From Mariniphaga sediminis (lineage in GTDB: Bacteria; Bacteroidota; Bacteroidia; Bacteroidales; Prolixibacteraceae), in assembly GCF_003573545.1 (NCBI RefSeq), contig NZ_QWET01000014.1, positions 1-64,000 on the forward strand: DNA of 64,000 nucleotides, written 5' to 3'. The position numbers and the translations under genes were made by a program. Positions 43,754 through 52,443 of this stretch are shown here, one piece after another; positions within the stretch are counted from its first letter, which is position 1, and every line of letters begins with the position of its first letter. The notes under the pieces are model-generated. The model worked only from the letters and a program-made list of their open reading frames with translations. It searched no databases and had not been told where the DNA came from.

Positions 43754-45208
43754 TTACGGATTATTTTTTATATAAATGACTTTATGCTCTGTAAAAAATT
43801 CTATCCCTGTGTGCCCGGCTTCCGGGATACCGAAACCGGATAATTTCACTCCTCCGAAACTAAGCTGCGGTTCTTTATAGGCTGTTGACATATTCACATG
43901 GGTCATCCCAACATCTGTTTGTTCAATGAACATGTGGGCTTTTTGCAGGTCGTTGGTAAATATGGAAGAGGAAAGACCGTATTTAACACTATTGGCAACG
44001 GCAATGGCCTGTTCAAAATCAGCAACAGCCATGACAGAAAGCACCGGACCAAAAATCTCTTCCCGGGCAATATACATATCCGGTGTTACCTCCGTGAAGA
44101 TTGTAGGCTCAATGAAACAACCGTTTTTATAATCACCAGTTTCCAACCGGTTTCCTCCGTAGAGTATTTTTGCCCCTTCTGACTTCCCTTTTTCAATATC
44201 CTCCAATACACTTTTCAATTGAGCTTCTCCGCAAACGGGTCCCATCCCTGCATTTGAAACGGCCCCGTTCCCGACTCTGATTTTTTTCACATTCTCCATC
44301 AACATTGACAAGAATTCTTCTAAAACAGACTGCTCAACAATGACCCTGCTTGTGGAAGTACACCATTGCCCGGAACAGGCAAATGCAGCCCGGGAAGCTT
44401 CTTTGGCAGCTTTTTTCAAGGCAGCGTCGCTTAATACGACCATGGCATTTTTCCCTCCCATTTCCAGCTGTGTCCTGACAAGGTTTTCTGCAACAGCTTT
44501 TTGAATACCCATACCGACATTAGTGGATCCCGTAAAACTAATTGCCTTTACATTTGGGGAAGTTACAAGGGCATTCCCTGCAACGGAACCATTTCCTGTA
44601 ACAAAATTCAACACCCCTTCAGGTAAACCGGCATCTTCAAACAACCTGACAAACGCTGCCCCTGTCCCGGGAGTGAGGTATGCCGGCTTTAGCACACAGG
44701 TATTTCCGGAAATCAGGGCCGGAACACATTTCCTGGCCGGTACATTGAATGGAAAATTCCAGGGGGCAATTACACCGACAACGCCCAAAGGCCTTCTTAT
44801 GCTGTAGGCCATTACTCCTTCCTGTGCCGAAGGAACGACTTCTCCCGGACGGTAAAGCCCCTCATTTATCTGGAAATCCATTTCCTTAATGGCTGAGTTA
44901 ATTTCTGTTTTGGACTCTGCCAGGGTTTTCCCGTTTTCTGCCGTTAAAATTTCAGCAATTTTGTTTGCCCTCTCACGCATCAGTGTCAAGGCAACTTTTA
45001 AATACTCAGCCCGCTTATAAATGGTAAGGCTGCTCCAGTTTTTAAAAGCCTGTTGTGCCGAATCAACTGCATTCTTAACATCTTTGACACCGGATTCCTG
45101 CCATATCCCTGTTACAATGGTCAAATCAGCCGGGTTCTTCTGTGGATAGGTTTTCCCTTCAACAGAGGGCACCCATCTTCCGTTTATAAAATTATTATGT
45201 ATATCCAT
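43754..45208 (-). CDS. NAD(P)-dependent aldehyde dehydrogenase
   Basis: A 484-residue aldehyde dehydrogenase with the complete active site: the catalytic cysteine C283 in ACSGQWCTSTS, the general base E249 in LEMGGKN and GFGIPEAGHTGIEFFTEH at the C-terminus. NAD-binding segments are ISFTGSTNVGMG and APWNFPFNVPARKCVPALIS. Family relatives include lactaldehyde, glycolaldehyde and semialdehyde dehydrogenases. In this operon oxidation of L-lactaldehyde (from the HpcH/HpaI aldolase) to lactate is the most economical role, an inference. It starts 5 nt before the VOC gene stop, showing tight coupling. Confidence 0.9.
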   Translation of the reverse strand: MDIHNNFINGRWVPSVEGKTYPQKNPADLTIVTGIWQESGVKDVKNAVDSAQQAFKNWSSLTIYKRAEYLKVALTLMRERANKIAEILTAENGKTLAESKTEINSAIKEMDFQINEGLYRPGEVVPSAQEGVMAYSIRRPLGVVGVIAPWNFPFNVPARKCVPALISGNTCVLKPAYLTPGTGAAFVRLFEDAGLPEGVLNFVTGNGSVAGNALVTSPNVKAISFTGSTNVGMGIQKAVAENLVRTQLEMGGKNAMVVLSDAALKKAAKEASRAAFACSGQWCTSTSRVIVEQSVLEEFLSMLMENVKKIRVGNGAVSNAGMGPVCGEAQLKSVLEDIEKGKSEGAKILYGGNRLETGDYKNGCFIEPTIFTEVTPDMYIAREEIFGPVLSVMAVADFEQAIAVANSVKYGLSSSIFTNDLQKAHMFIEQTDVGMTHVNMSTAYKEPQLSFGGVKLSGFGIPEAGHTGIEFFTEHKVIYIKNNP

Positions 45209-45212
45209 GCTC

Positions 45213-45650
45213 TTACTTTTTAAAATTATTACGCTCCCTTATCTCACAAACTTCACCATCCGGCCCCCTGAAATAGGCAACCCAGACACCTGGACGAAAC
45301 TCAACAGGTTTTCCCAGAAACGTGATATTATGTTGTTCTAATTTTTTTAGCAGTTCATGAAAGCCTGTCACTTCAAGACCTATATGGGTTATTCCAACAT
45401 CATACTGTTTCATTTCCCATGCACTATTTTTACCCGGGGGCTGAACGTACTGAAACAACTCGAGGAACGCACTGCCTGATGACAGGTGGACTATCCGGCA
45501 CTTCGCTTCGGTTTCTCCTATGACAAGACCAATCCGGTCATCTTCCATGTCAAGCTCCATTATTACTTCCATCCCCAGTAAATCCCTGTAAAATTCCAGG
45601 GACTTTTGCATATCTGATACGCTGACAGCGCAATGTAATCCGTAAATCAT
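45213..45650 (-). CDS. VOC/glyoxalase-family protein
   Basis: A 145-residue vicinal-oxygen-chelate protein with the two paired beta-alpha-beta-beta-beta units: GLHCAVSVSDMQKSLEFYRD, LLGMEVIM, THIGLEVTGFHELLKKLEQ and YFRGPDGEVCEI. Metal ligands expected of this fold are the H near the N-terminus (GLHCA), the E in FLELF, H in ITHIGLE and E in GEVCEI. The ATG at 45648-45650 is taken as the start; an upstream TTG in frame overlaps the next SDR gene. Members include glyoxalase I, methylmalonyl-CoA epimerase and dioxygenases; which reaction applies is unknown. It may process an epimerisable oxo-intermediate of the pathway. Confidence 0.75.
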   Translation of the reverse strand: MIYGLHCAVSVSDMQKSLEFYRDLLGMEVIMELDMEDDRIGLVIGETEAKCRIVHLSSGSAFLELFQYVQPPGKNSAWEMKQYDVGITHIGLEVTGFHELLKKLEQHNITFLGKPVEFRPGVWVAYFRGPDGEVCEIRERNNFKK

Positions 45651-45672
45651 CCAATCTCTTTTTAAATTCAAC

Positions 45673-46434
45673 CTAATAACCAAGAGTCACACCTCCATCT
45701 ATATTAAAGACGGAACCTGTTATAAAAGCAGCCTCGTCACTGGCAAGGAATGCAGCCAGGTAACCGCATTCCTCTATTGTACCAATCCGGCCAAGGGGAT
45801 GCTGTCCAAATATATATTTCCTTGCACCCTCAGGGTCTTGTTGCTGATTGAACCAGTCATCTACCAACGGAGTTTGTATCCATCCGGGACAAATCACATT
45901 AACCCGGATACCGTCCGGTGCAAAATCAATGGCCATATTCTTTGTCATGGCAATCTGCCCCCCTTTTGTAGCAGAATAAGCCACTGCATTGGGCTGGCCG
46001 ACCAAACCCACCATGCTACTGATGTTTATGATGTTACCTTTTGTTTTCTGCAGGTGCGGGATGGCATATTTTGAGCACAGGAAAGTACTCCTGAGGTTGG
46101 TGTTCTGAATAAATTCCCACTCATCTTCGGATGTGGCAAGCGCATCTTTTGAGAGGTGATAACCTACATTGTTTACAAGAATATCGATTTTCCCAAAAGC
46201 TTCAACTGTTTTATTTATCATTCTGCGGATCTCCGAGCTGTTAGTCATATCTGTTTTAATAAATAGTGACCGGCCTTCTTCTGTACCTAATTCATGGGCC
46301 ATCCTGCTTCCGGCTTTTTCGTCCCGGCAAACAATTACGACCTTTGCCCCTTCCTTGTGGAAAACTTTTGCTATACCTTCTCCTATTCCCTTGCTCGAAC
46401 CCGTGATAATTACGACCTTTCCTTTTAACCTCAT
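45673..46434 (-). CDS. SDR-family dehydrogenase
   Basis: A 253-residue classical short-chain dehydrogenase. The NAD(P) loop is TGSSKGIG (11-18). A variant NNVG replaces NNAG at 88-91. The catalytic triad is S140, Y153 and K157 in SATKGG. The end is SVFNIDGGVTLGY, the usual C-terminal strand. As one of three SDRs in PUL2 it could oxidise C1 of a deoxyhexose or reduce/oxidise a keto-deoxy acid; the sequence alone does not say which. It starts 27 nt before the amidohydrolase stop, and its stop overlaps the upstream region of the VOC gene. Confidence 0.85.
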   Translation of the reverse strand: MRLKGKVVIITGSSKGIGEGIAKVFHKEGAKVVIVCRDEKAGSRMAHELGTEEGRSLFIKTDMTNSSEIRRMINKTVEAFGKIDILVNNVGYHLSKDALATSEDEWEFIQNTNLRSTFLCSKYAIPHLQKTKGNIINISSMVGLVGQPNAVAYSATKGGQIAMTKNMAIDFAPDGIRVNVICPGWIQTPLVDDWFNQQQDPEGARKYIFGQHPLGRIGTIEECGYLAAFLASDEAAFITGSVFNIDGGVTLGY

Positions 46435-46460
46435 TATTCCTTTGTTTTAATTTCTATGCA

Positions 46461-47387
46461 TTAAAATTCCGTTATCAGCGTTGCCGGCTTTTTTTTCCTG
46501 GCTGAATAGCTGAACCTGTAAAGCCGGGCGGCATTCCCTCCTAAAAACAGGTTCCTTTCTTCCTGTGAAAAAAAATCACACCCGTACCGGGCAAAATCCA
46601 GGCTTTGACGGTAGGTGAAATCTACCATCGTCCTGGGGTAGTCTGACCCCCACATAATCTTATCGGCACCTACAGCTTTTACTGCCTGTTTGATTTTTAA
46701 CTGTGCGGTGTGGAAAGGAGGACCCTCCCGGCGGAATAACCAAATAATGCCCCCACATTCGATATACACATTTTTATACTTCGCCAACCGCACCTGATGC
46801 ATCCAGTCTTTTCTGCCCGCCATCCCAAAATGGCCGACTGCAACCTTCAGTCCAGGTAGCCTTTTTAATACCCGTTTCATTTCAGGAACCTGGATACTAC
46901 CTTCGGCAAGGTCGATGGATAGCACCATCTCCCTTTCATACATTTGCTCCCATACAAACTGTAACTCAGGTTGATCAAGCCTGACCGGCTTTTCTAAAAA
47001 AGGGAGAGACATCGCCGGGCATTTTATCCCTTTAAAGCCCATTGTAACAACTTCATTAAACTCCTGCTTAAGGTTCCCCGGATAGGTAAAATCGAGGAGG
47101 CCGTGGACAAAAAAGTGATCAGGGTATTTTTGGATGACTTGTAAAAGGTATTTATTCTGGTTTCCGTCAAGGTATTCCTGCGTGACAACTGCTTTATCGA
47201 CACCTGCATCCTCCTGTGCCGCAATAACCAGTTCTACCGGATTACGGCAATTGGTAAACCATGTGGGCATTCCCTGTACTTCTTTTTCACCTACGCGGAT
47301 TATCCCGTCCCTAACAGGACAGACTTCCTCTCCTCCCAACCGGCCTTTGATCTTGTCCCATAAATGAATATGTGCATCAATAATCAT
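46461..47387 (-). CDS. amidohydrolase-2 family protein, lactonase candidate
   Basis: A 308-residue TIM-barrel metallo-hydrolase. The N-terminal metal motif is IDAHIHLWD with H6 and H8. The third histidine is H186 in VAVGHFGMA and the catalytic aspartate D249 in MWGSDYPR. This is the family containing L-fucono- and L-rhamnono-lactonases, 4-sulfomuconolactonase and similar ring-opening enzymes. With flanking SDR genes on both sides, opening of a sugar lactone is a natural proposal. It is the alternative to the MBL protein at 23446-24228 for the same chemical step, or the two act on different lactones. The spacing to both neighbours is 15-27 nt. Confidence 0.82.
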   Translation of the reverse strand: MIIDAHIHLWDKIKGRLGGEEVCPVRDGIIRVGEKEVQGMPTWFTNCRNPVELVIAAQEDAGVDKAVVTQEYLDGNQNKYLLQVIQKYPDHFFVHGLLDFTYPGNLKQEFNEVVTMGFKGIKCPAMSLPFLEKPVRLDQPELQFVWEQMYEREMVLSIDLAEGSIQVPEMKRVLKRLPGLKVAVGHFGMAGRKDWMHQVRLAKYKNVYIECGGIIWLFRREGPPFHTAQLKIKQAVKAVGADKIMWGSDYPRTMVDFTYRQSLDFARYGCDFFSQEERNLFLGGNAARLYRFSYSARKKKPATLITEF

Positions 47388-47401
47388 GTCCTTTTCCCTT
47401 T

Positions 47402-48154
47402 TTAATCCATTACAAACCCACCGTTTATATCCAGAATCTCACCGGTAATGTAGTCCCCGGTACCGGAAACAAGAAAGTTTACTGCCCCTGCAACATCTTC
47501 GGCACTTCCCACTCTTCCAAGGGGTATCTTATCCAAATAATTACTGCTCATCGGCCCCGATATAGCAGTTGTCATTTCTGTATTAATTACCCCCGGGCAT
47601 ATTGCATTGCAGAGAATACCGTACTTTGCTCCCTGCCGTGCTATGGTTTTTGTCAGGCATATAATGGCTGCTTTTGATGCAGCGTAATGGGCGCCTACCT
47701 GGAGGCCTCCTGTTTTTCCGGCTGCTGAACTGATGTTGACAATCCTGCCATACCGGTTCTGTTTCATGTAATGCATCACTGATTGTGAAAGAAAAAAGAC
47801 ACTTTTAAGGTTGACGGCAAGGACTCGATCCCACTCTTCTTCTTCAATTTTATCAAACTCAGTCCGGGGGCAGATTCCGGCATTGTTAACCAGAATATCC
47901 ACATGTCCATACCTGGATATCAGGGATTCTACACTCTTTTTTACTTCCTGAATTTTTGAAACATCTAACCCGAAAACCATACTTCCCGGTGTATAGCCTG
48001 TTAATTGCTTTTCCAGGTCTTTCAACGCCGGCATATTAATATCCGCTGCAACAACCGTGATTCCGGAAGAAGCAAGGGCAAGAGCAATTGCCTTGCCAAG
48101 CCCTTGTGCCGCGCCTGTTACCAAAGCTGTTTTTTTATCATTCTTCAATTTCAT
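47402..48154 (-). CDS. SDR-family dehydrogenase
   Basis: A 250-residue classical short-chain dehydrogenase with TGAAQGLG at 13-20, NNAG at 90-93, serine in INISSAAGK-like block (VNISSAAG, about 139-146) and Y157-x3-K161 in HYAASKAA. The C-terminus ITGEILDINGGFVMD is standard. ADIN after the second strand suggests NAD preference because an aspartate ends beta-2. It is the first catabolic dehydrogenase downstream of the symporter (12-nt gap), so oxidation of the freshly imported sugar at C1 is a reasonable guess. Confidence 0.85.
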   Translation of the reverse strand: MKLKNDKKTALVTGAAQGLGKAIALALASSGITVVAADINMPALKDLEKQLTGYTPGSMVFGLDVSKIQEVKKSVESLISRYGHVDILVNNAGICPRTEFDKIEEEEWDRVLAVNLKSVFFLSQSVMHYMKQNRYGRIVNISSAAGKTGGLQVGAHYAASKAAIICLTKTIARQGAKYGILCNAICPGVINTEMTTAISGPMSSNYLDKIPLGRVGSAEDVAGAVNFLVSGTGDYITGEILDINGGFVMD

Positions 48155-48166
48155 TTCCTTATCTTT

Positions 48167-49789
48167 TTATCCAAATATCAAGTACAATATTGCCATTACA
48201 ACCACTAATAAACCCGCCAGTAACCGCGGGTCTGTATAACCAGTCAGTTTTCCCTTTGTAATAAATGACATGGGCTTTTCTAAAGTTAATGTTGAAATGG
48301 CTTTAGGGGAAGGTGGCGGTGTAAGAAAGCTCACAACAACAAAGTTTGCTGTACATATTATAAAAAGGAATACTGCCTGCATCAGAAAATGAATGTCGCG
48401 GATGAGTTGGATTAAATATATACCGTCTCCTGATGTTTTGAAAAAGTTAATACAAAACACGACAACCCCCAAAACAAAACCGAGGACCAGGGTAGAGAAT
48501 GCCGCCTGCCGGGTGCCACGCTTCCAGAATACGCCGAGAATAAAGACCGTGGCAATAGGGGGAGAAACCATGGACAAAACAGTGTTAATGGCCTCAAAGA
48601 TACTGGTGAATTTACCACCCTGCGTGGACCAAAGCATTGCCAGGACCATAACAAACAAGGTACTAACCCTTCCAATAAGTAATTGACTACGCCCGGAAAG
48701 ATTTGGCTTTATTCGCTTGAATATATCGATAGCCACAAGAGTACCGGAACTGTTCAGGGCAGATGATACCGTACTCATCACTGCGGCAAGGAGAGCAGCT
48801 GCGACTAAACCCCTAAGTCCCGCCGGCAATAACTGATTGATTAAAACAGGGAGGGTATCGTTGCTGTTCTCCCCAATAATATCTTTAAACAGGACATATC
48901 CCAACACTCCGGGGAAAACCATTATAAAGACCGGGAGTATTTTAAGGAAACCGGCAAAAACAGGCCCTGTCATAGCATCACGTTTCGATTTTGCCCCCAA
49001 CACCCTTTGGACAATAGTCTGGTCCCCGCACCAGTACCAAATGCCGAGGATGGGATACCCCAATAAAACAGCATACCAGGTAAGACCTCCGCTGGCCTGA
49101 TCGCCGGACTGAAGCATATCCAGTTGCCCGGGGCGTACAGCATGTACCAAATCGGTATATTTATGAATGCCGTGTTTGGGAAGTTCCAACAGGGCAAAAA
49201 CGGTCATGATAACAGCGCCCACTAAAAGAATACTTGACTGTATGGCATCGAGCATAACGACTGATTTTAGCCCCCCAAGGACAGTATAAATCACAACAAT
49301 AACCGAAATAACCAAAAGGGACAGGAAAATATTGATCCCAAAAAACTGCTCAAGGACAACAGCCCCTGCATAAAGGCTTAATCCAATATGCACCATCAGG
49401 GCGGTAAAAAGCCCCATTACTGCCAAAAATGTTCTGGATGCGCCACTATAACGCCGTTCGAGAAATTCAGGCAAAGTGGAGATTTTGTTTTTAAAGTAAA
49501 AAGGGGCGAATACCAGGCCCAGGATAATAAGAATAAAGGGAGCACCCCATTCAAAATTGCCCCATACCAAACCATCGGTATAGCCTGAAGCCGCAAGCCC
49601 TACCAAATGGATTGTCGAGATGTTGGCGGCAAACAATGAAGCGCCGATTAGCGGCCACGATAGCGAACGTCCTGCAAGAAAGTAGTTGCCCGATGTCATC
49701 TTTTCCCTTGTAGCTACATATACCCCGGTACCGAGTATTACAGCAAGGAATACAACTACAACAATAATGTCCGGCAAGCCTAATACCAT
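48167..49789 (-). CDS. sodium:solute symporter (SSS family)
   Basis: An inner-membrane transporter of the SGLT/SSS family with 13-14 hydrophobic helices. Hallmarks include YFLAGRSLSWPLIGASLFAA, NISTIHLVGLAASGY, YTVLGGLKSVVMLDAIQSSI and IWYWCGDQTIVQRVLGAK. I start at the ATG at 49787-49789, which places the first helix (LPDIIVVVVFLAVILGTG) close to the N-terminus; an upstream ATG at 49843 would add an 18-residue leader. It would import a released monosaccharide with sodium. It is the second transporter of PUL2, besides RhaT, which suggests at least two different sugars are taken up. Confidence 0.88.
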   Translation of the reverse strand: MVLGLPDIIVVVVFLAVILGTGVYVATREKMTSGNYFLAGRSLSWPLIGASLFAANISTIHLVGLAASGYTDGLVWGNFEWGAPFILIILGLVFAPFYFKNKISTLPEFLERRYSGASRTFLAVMGLFTALMVHIGLSLYAGAVVLEQFFGINIFLSLLVISVIVVIYTVLGGLKSVVMLDAIQSSILLVGAVIMTVFALLELPKHGIHKYTDLVHAVRPGQLDMLQSGDQASGGLTWYAVLLGYPILGIWYWCGDQTIVQRVLGAKSKRDAMTGPVFAGFLKILPVFIMVFPGVLGYVLFKDIIGENSNDTLPVLINQLLPAGLRGLVAAALLAAVMSTVSSALNSSGTLVAIDIFKRIKPNLSGRSQLLIGRVSTLFVMVLAMLWSTQGGKFTSIFEAINTVLSMVSPPIATVFILGVFWKRGTRQAAFSTLVLGFVLGVVVFCINFFKTSGDGIYLIQLIRDIHFLMQAVFLFIICTANFVVVSFLTPPPSPKAISTLTLEKPMSFITKGKLTGYTDPRLLAGLLVVVMAILYLIFG

Positions 49790-49941
49790 TTTTTTATCTG
49801 CTAATATCCTTTCGGTTAAACCTATAAATACACTCCATCTCATTCCATTTATCTATGGACTCTGGTCATATGTGTCCCAAATCCATTTTTTCCTAGTTTC
49901 TTTGCTCTTTTGAAAAAGTGCGCATTACCTCTTCATATTTA

Positions 49942-51663
49942 TCAATTTGTGTATCGTACATCTAATTCCAATTTTTCAATAGTAACTCGTCCTTTTTCCA
50001 GTGGATTTCTGTCATTCAATCTAAATGCAATAACATTGCTACCCTGTGCTAGCAGAACTGCCTTGATTGGGTATATTATCCAGCCATCGTTAATAATCGG
50101 TTGTTCCAGAATTACCCCGTTAATTCTTATTCGGAGTTGGCTAATAAGATCTATGGTTGGTGGTTCGTTAAAATCCCGGCTGCTAAGCCTGGCGATGCAG
50201 ACTGGTTTACTAATCCGCTTTTCCCATGGCAAGTCAATTGCAGTAACATCTGAAAGAAGTATCCTTAAACTTATCTGTTCAATCTTATCTGCAGAGGTAT
50301 CTATATCATCGCCTATCCTCAGGAAAATATATGCTTCCTCAGACTGATTATTTGATAATTCTTTGGGTAGTTGGGCGAAAGCACATGTATTTTTATAAAA
50401 GTACTCAGCAGTCTCAGGCCAACCACCACCGCCACGTCGTCCTGTTACAAATATTTTATCCTTGAATTTTAATGTTTCTGTACTGCCCATTTCACAAAGA
50501 GCAGTACGGCGTAATTGCTCCTGTTCCGGATTGGCTCTTGAGTCCAGGATTATTGGAACCGGATACCAGTTGAAAGCATAAATCCCGTCCGCTCCCTGTT
50601 GTATAAACGTAGAAGCTACACCACGATACAATTCAATTGAAGGTTGCTCATAGCCACTGGCACGATGGTGATCGTCCATAGAGGGATAGAGTTTAATATG
50701 CGTTCCTGCTGTCAAACGTTTGAAAGCATCCAAATCAACGTCAAAGTTTTTACACCCAAGGACAAGTATATCAACCAGGTTTTCTTCTACCCATCTTTCA
50801 ACGTGAATTCCATCATAATGACAACCTTCAATATTTTCCGGTATCCGCACTGCGAGCAGAAATGGTCGTCCTCTTTTCCGGGCTCTCTCCTGTAGCATCT
50901 CTCTAACTGAGTGCATAAATTCAGTGAGATGCTCCCGGTTCTCCCACTTATGATAAAACGGCAAACACCCGTACCCGCAACGCCAATCTATTTCAATACC
51001 GTCAAAATCATAATTTTCAACTACTTCCCTTATTATTGCTAGTTTATACTCCCTAACCTCTGGTACAGCAAAATTGTAGTGATAGAATGGTGAAGGCCAA
51101 AACGGTGATGGTTGCCCCCAATGAGGATTCTTTTCGATCATAGACCACTTTATCCAACCTTCCGAAGGTAGGACAGTTCCTGCTCCTCCCAGTCCGGAAT
51201 CGTTGATCCGGAAAGAATAAAACGCTTCTATCCCCTTTTTCTTACTACTTTCAATTACAATAGGTAGAGGATCCTTGCCTTGTTGTAACCATTTTTGATA
51301 TTGCAGGTTGGCCGGTAATATCTTACTGGGATATGGAGCGTAATTCATTTCACCCCAACACCACCAGATACTATCTACTTGGCTTCCATCTATACCTGTA
51401 AGATATTCCATATATGCATCAACAAACTCTTTCGGCTCTAATCCCTCTACTCCGGGTAATCCCCAACCTGTATCCAGATTGACTACAATACGACGGGAGC
51501 GTTGGGCTACTGAAAGATGGTTGGAGTCTAGAATAATCTGTCCAGAAGGATGTCCTTGCAGCTCTTTTTTAATCGTCCCAAGTGTTATATTTGGGTTCAG
51601 GATCGTAATCGCTGATACTGCTGTTACTCTTTTCAAAAATGTTCTCCTTTTTGTTTCCTTCAT
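49942..51663 (-). CDS. Tat-exported TIM-barrel protein, putative glycosidase
   Basis: A 573-residue protein whose start MKETKRRTFLKRVTAVSAIT is a twin-arginine signal, so it is exported folded. A barrel spans about 55-370: RIVVNLDTGWGLPGVEG, DSIWWCWGEMNYAPYPS, GIEAFYSFRINDSGLGG, YDFDGIEIDWRCG, LAVRIPENIEGC, ADGIYAFNWYPV. The E/D in GIEIDW and the E in GEMNY are candidates for catalysis. After residue 430 comes a beta-sandwich ending EKLELDVRYTN. It resembles hypothetical GH10-like and GHL families but I cannot assign a CAZy family. It is the second gene after susD in PUL2, so it probably acts on the polymer or first oligosaccharide. Confidence 0.65.
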   Translation of the reverse strand: MKETKRRTFLKRVTAVSAITILNPNITLGTIKKELQGHPSGQIILDSNHLSVAQRSRRIVVNLDTGWGLPGVEGLEPKEFVDAYMEYLTGIDGSQVDSIWWCWGEMNYAPYPSKILPANLQYQKWLQQGKDPLPIVIESSKKKGIEAFYSFRINDSGLGGAGTVLPSEGWIKWSMIEKNPHWGQPSPFWPSPFYHYNFAVPEVREYKLAIIREVVENYDFDGIEIDWRCGYGCLPFYHKWENREHLTEFMHSVREMLQERARKRGRPFLLAVRIPENIEGCHYDGIHVERWVEENLVDILVLGCKNFDVDLDAFKRLTAGTHIKLYPSMDDHHRASGYEQPSIELYRGVASTFIQQGADGIYAFNWYPVPIILDSRANPEQEQLRRTALCEMGSTETLKFKDKIFVTGRRGGGGWPETAEYFYKNTCAFAQLPKELSNNQSEEAYIFLRIGDDIDTSADKIEQISLRILLSDVTAIDLPWEKRISKPVCIARLSSRDFNEPPTIDLISQLRIRINGVILEQPIINDGWIIYPIKAVLLAQGSNVIAFRLNDRNPLEKGRVTIEKLELDVRYTN

Positions 51664-51724
51664 ATTATCCGACTACATTAGGGTTTCAATATTTTTCTTG
51701 TTTTTAAAAGCGTGTTAGCATGGT

Positions 51725-52213
51725 TTATTTTTTATACCTAAAGATTCGTTCTATTGTTTGCCACTTTTCGATGGACTCTGGATTATCTGTATCCTGAAAT
51801 TTGGAAACAAGATTTTCCCATTCTTTTTGACTGGGAAGTTTCCCCATCCTCTCAAAATCTTTCTTTAGATCGAAATTCTTGACTGTTTCCAGAATCATAA
51901 ATAATTTATTCCCTTGAATATAGATTTCCATATCGACTATCCCAACCTCTGCAAAGCCGGCTGTAATTTCAGGCCAGACATGTTCATGCAATTTTTTATA
52001 TTCAGAAATCAGATCAGGATCATCCTTTAGATTTAAAGTAAGACAGTACCTTTTGGAAGCTGCATAATTACTTGTTGCAGCCTGCATAGATGTGATGCCT
52101 CTTACCGTATTCCTGCAATTTTTACCCCAATCGTTTGAAAGGAAAAAAACGAATTCAATAATTATCAGGATAATTATGATTGAAAATGGCAGATGTTCTG
52201 ATTTGTATTTCAT
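51725..52213 (-). CDS. rhaM: L-rhamnose mutarotase-like protein with membrane anchor
   Basis: About 162 residues. Residues 56 onward form a RhaM (L-rhamnose mutarotase) domain: YCLTLNLKDDPDLISEYKKL, HEHVWPEI with the catalytic-type H76 (equivalent to H22 in E. coli RhaM), VDMEIYIQGNKLFMILETV and WQTIERIFRYKK. Before it come a hydrophobic segment (PFSIIIILIIIEFVFFL, about 9-25) and a linker, which standard cytoplasmic RhaM proteins of about 104 residues lack. It is therefore probably membrane-anchored, facing the periplasm. The domain interconverts anomers of L-rhamnose or L-fucose. Two start codons (52222 and 52213) are possible. It is the first gene after the susD hairpin. Confidence 0.8.
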   Translation of the reverse strand: MKYKSEHLPFSIIIILIIIEFVFFLSNDWGKNCRNTVRGITSMQAATSNYAASKRYCLTLNLKDDPDLISEYKKLHEHVWPEITAGFAEVGIVDMEIYIQGNKLFMILETVKNFDLKKDFERMGKLPSQKEWENLVSKFQDTDNPESIEKWQTIERIFRYKK

Positions 52214-52378
52214 GGAAGCCATCTGTTTTGAATACTTTTTTACTCCATTGGGGAAACGCCTAAAGATTATCGTTTCATTTGAACTGTTAGTCCATCATCT
52301 TTATGCAAATTGTATCCTTCCATCCCGGAGCACCCTCCTCATTGAAAAGCTTTGCCTGGTGGCAGTCACACAAAACAA

Positions 52379-52411
52379 TAATCCACACCCAAACCGGGTA
52401 GGTGTGGATTA
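52379..52411 (-). promoter_or_regulatory. strong intercistronic hairpin after susD of PUL2
   Basis: TAATCCACACC (52379-52389) and GGTGTGGATTA (52401-52411) form a perfect 11-bp stem with an 11-nt loop, 32 nt after the susD stop. On the minus strand it is followed by TTGTTTTG, weakly T-rich, so it may attenuate transcription into rhaM and later genes or protect the susCD message. The same arrangement is present in PUL1 at 11909-11951. Confidence 0.7.
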
Positions 52412-52443
52412 CTATTTTCTTAGATCACAGGGTACTTTATGAA

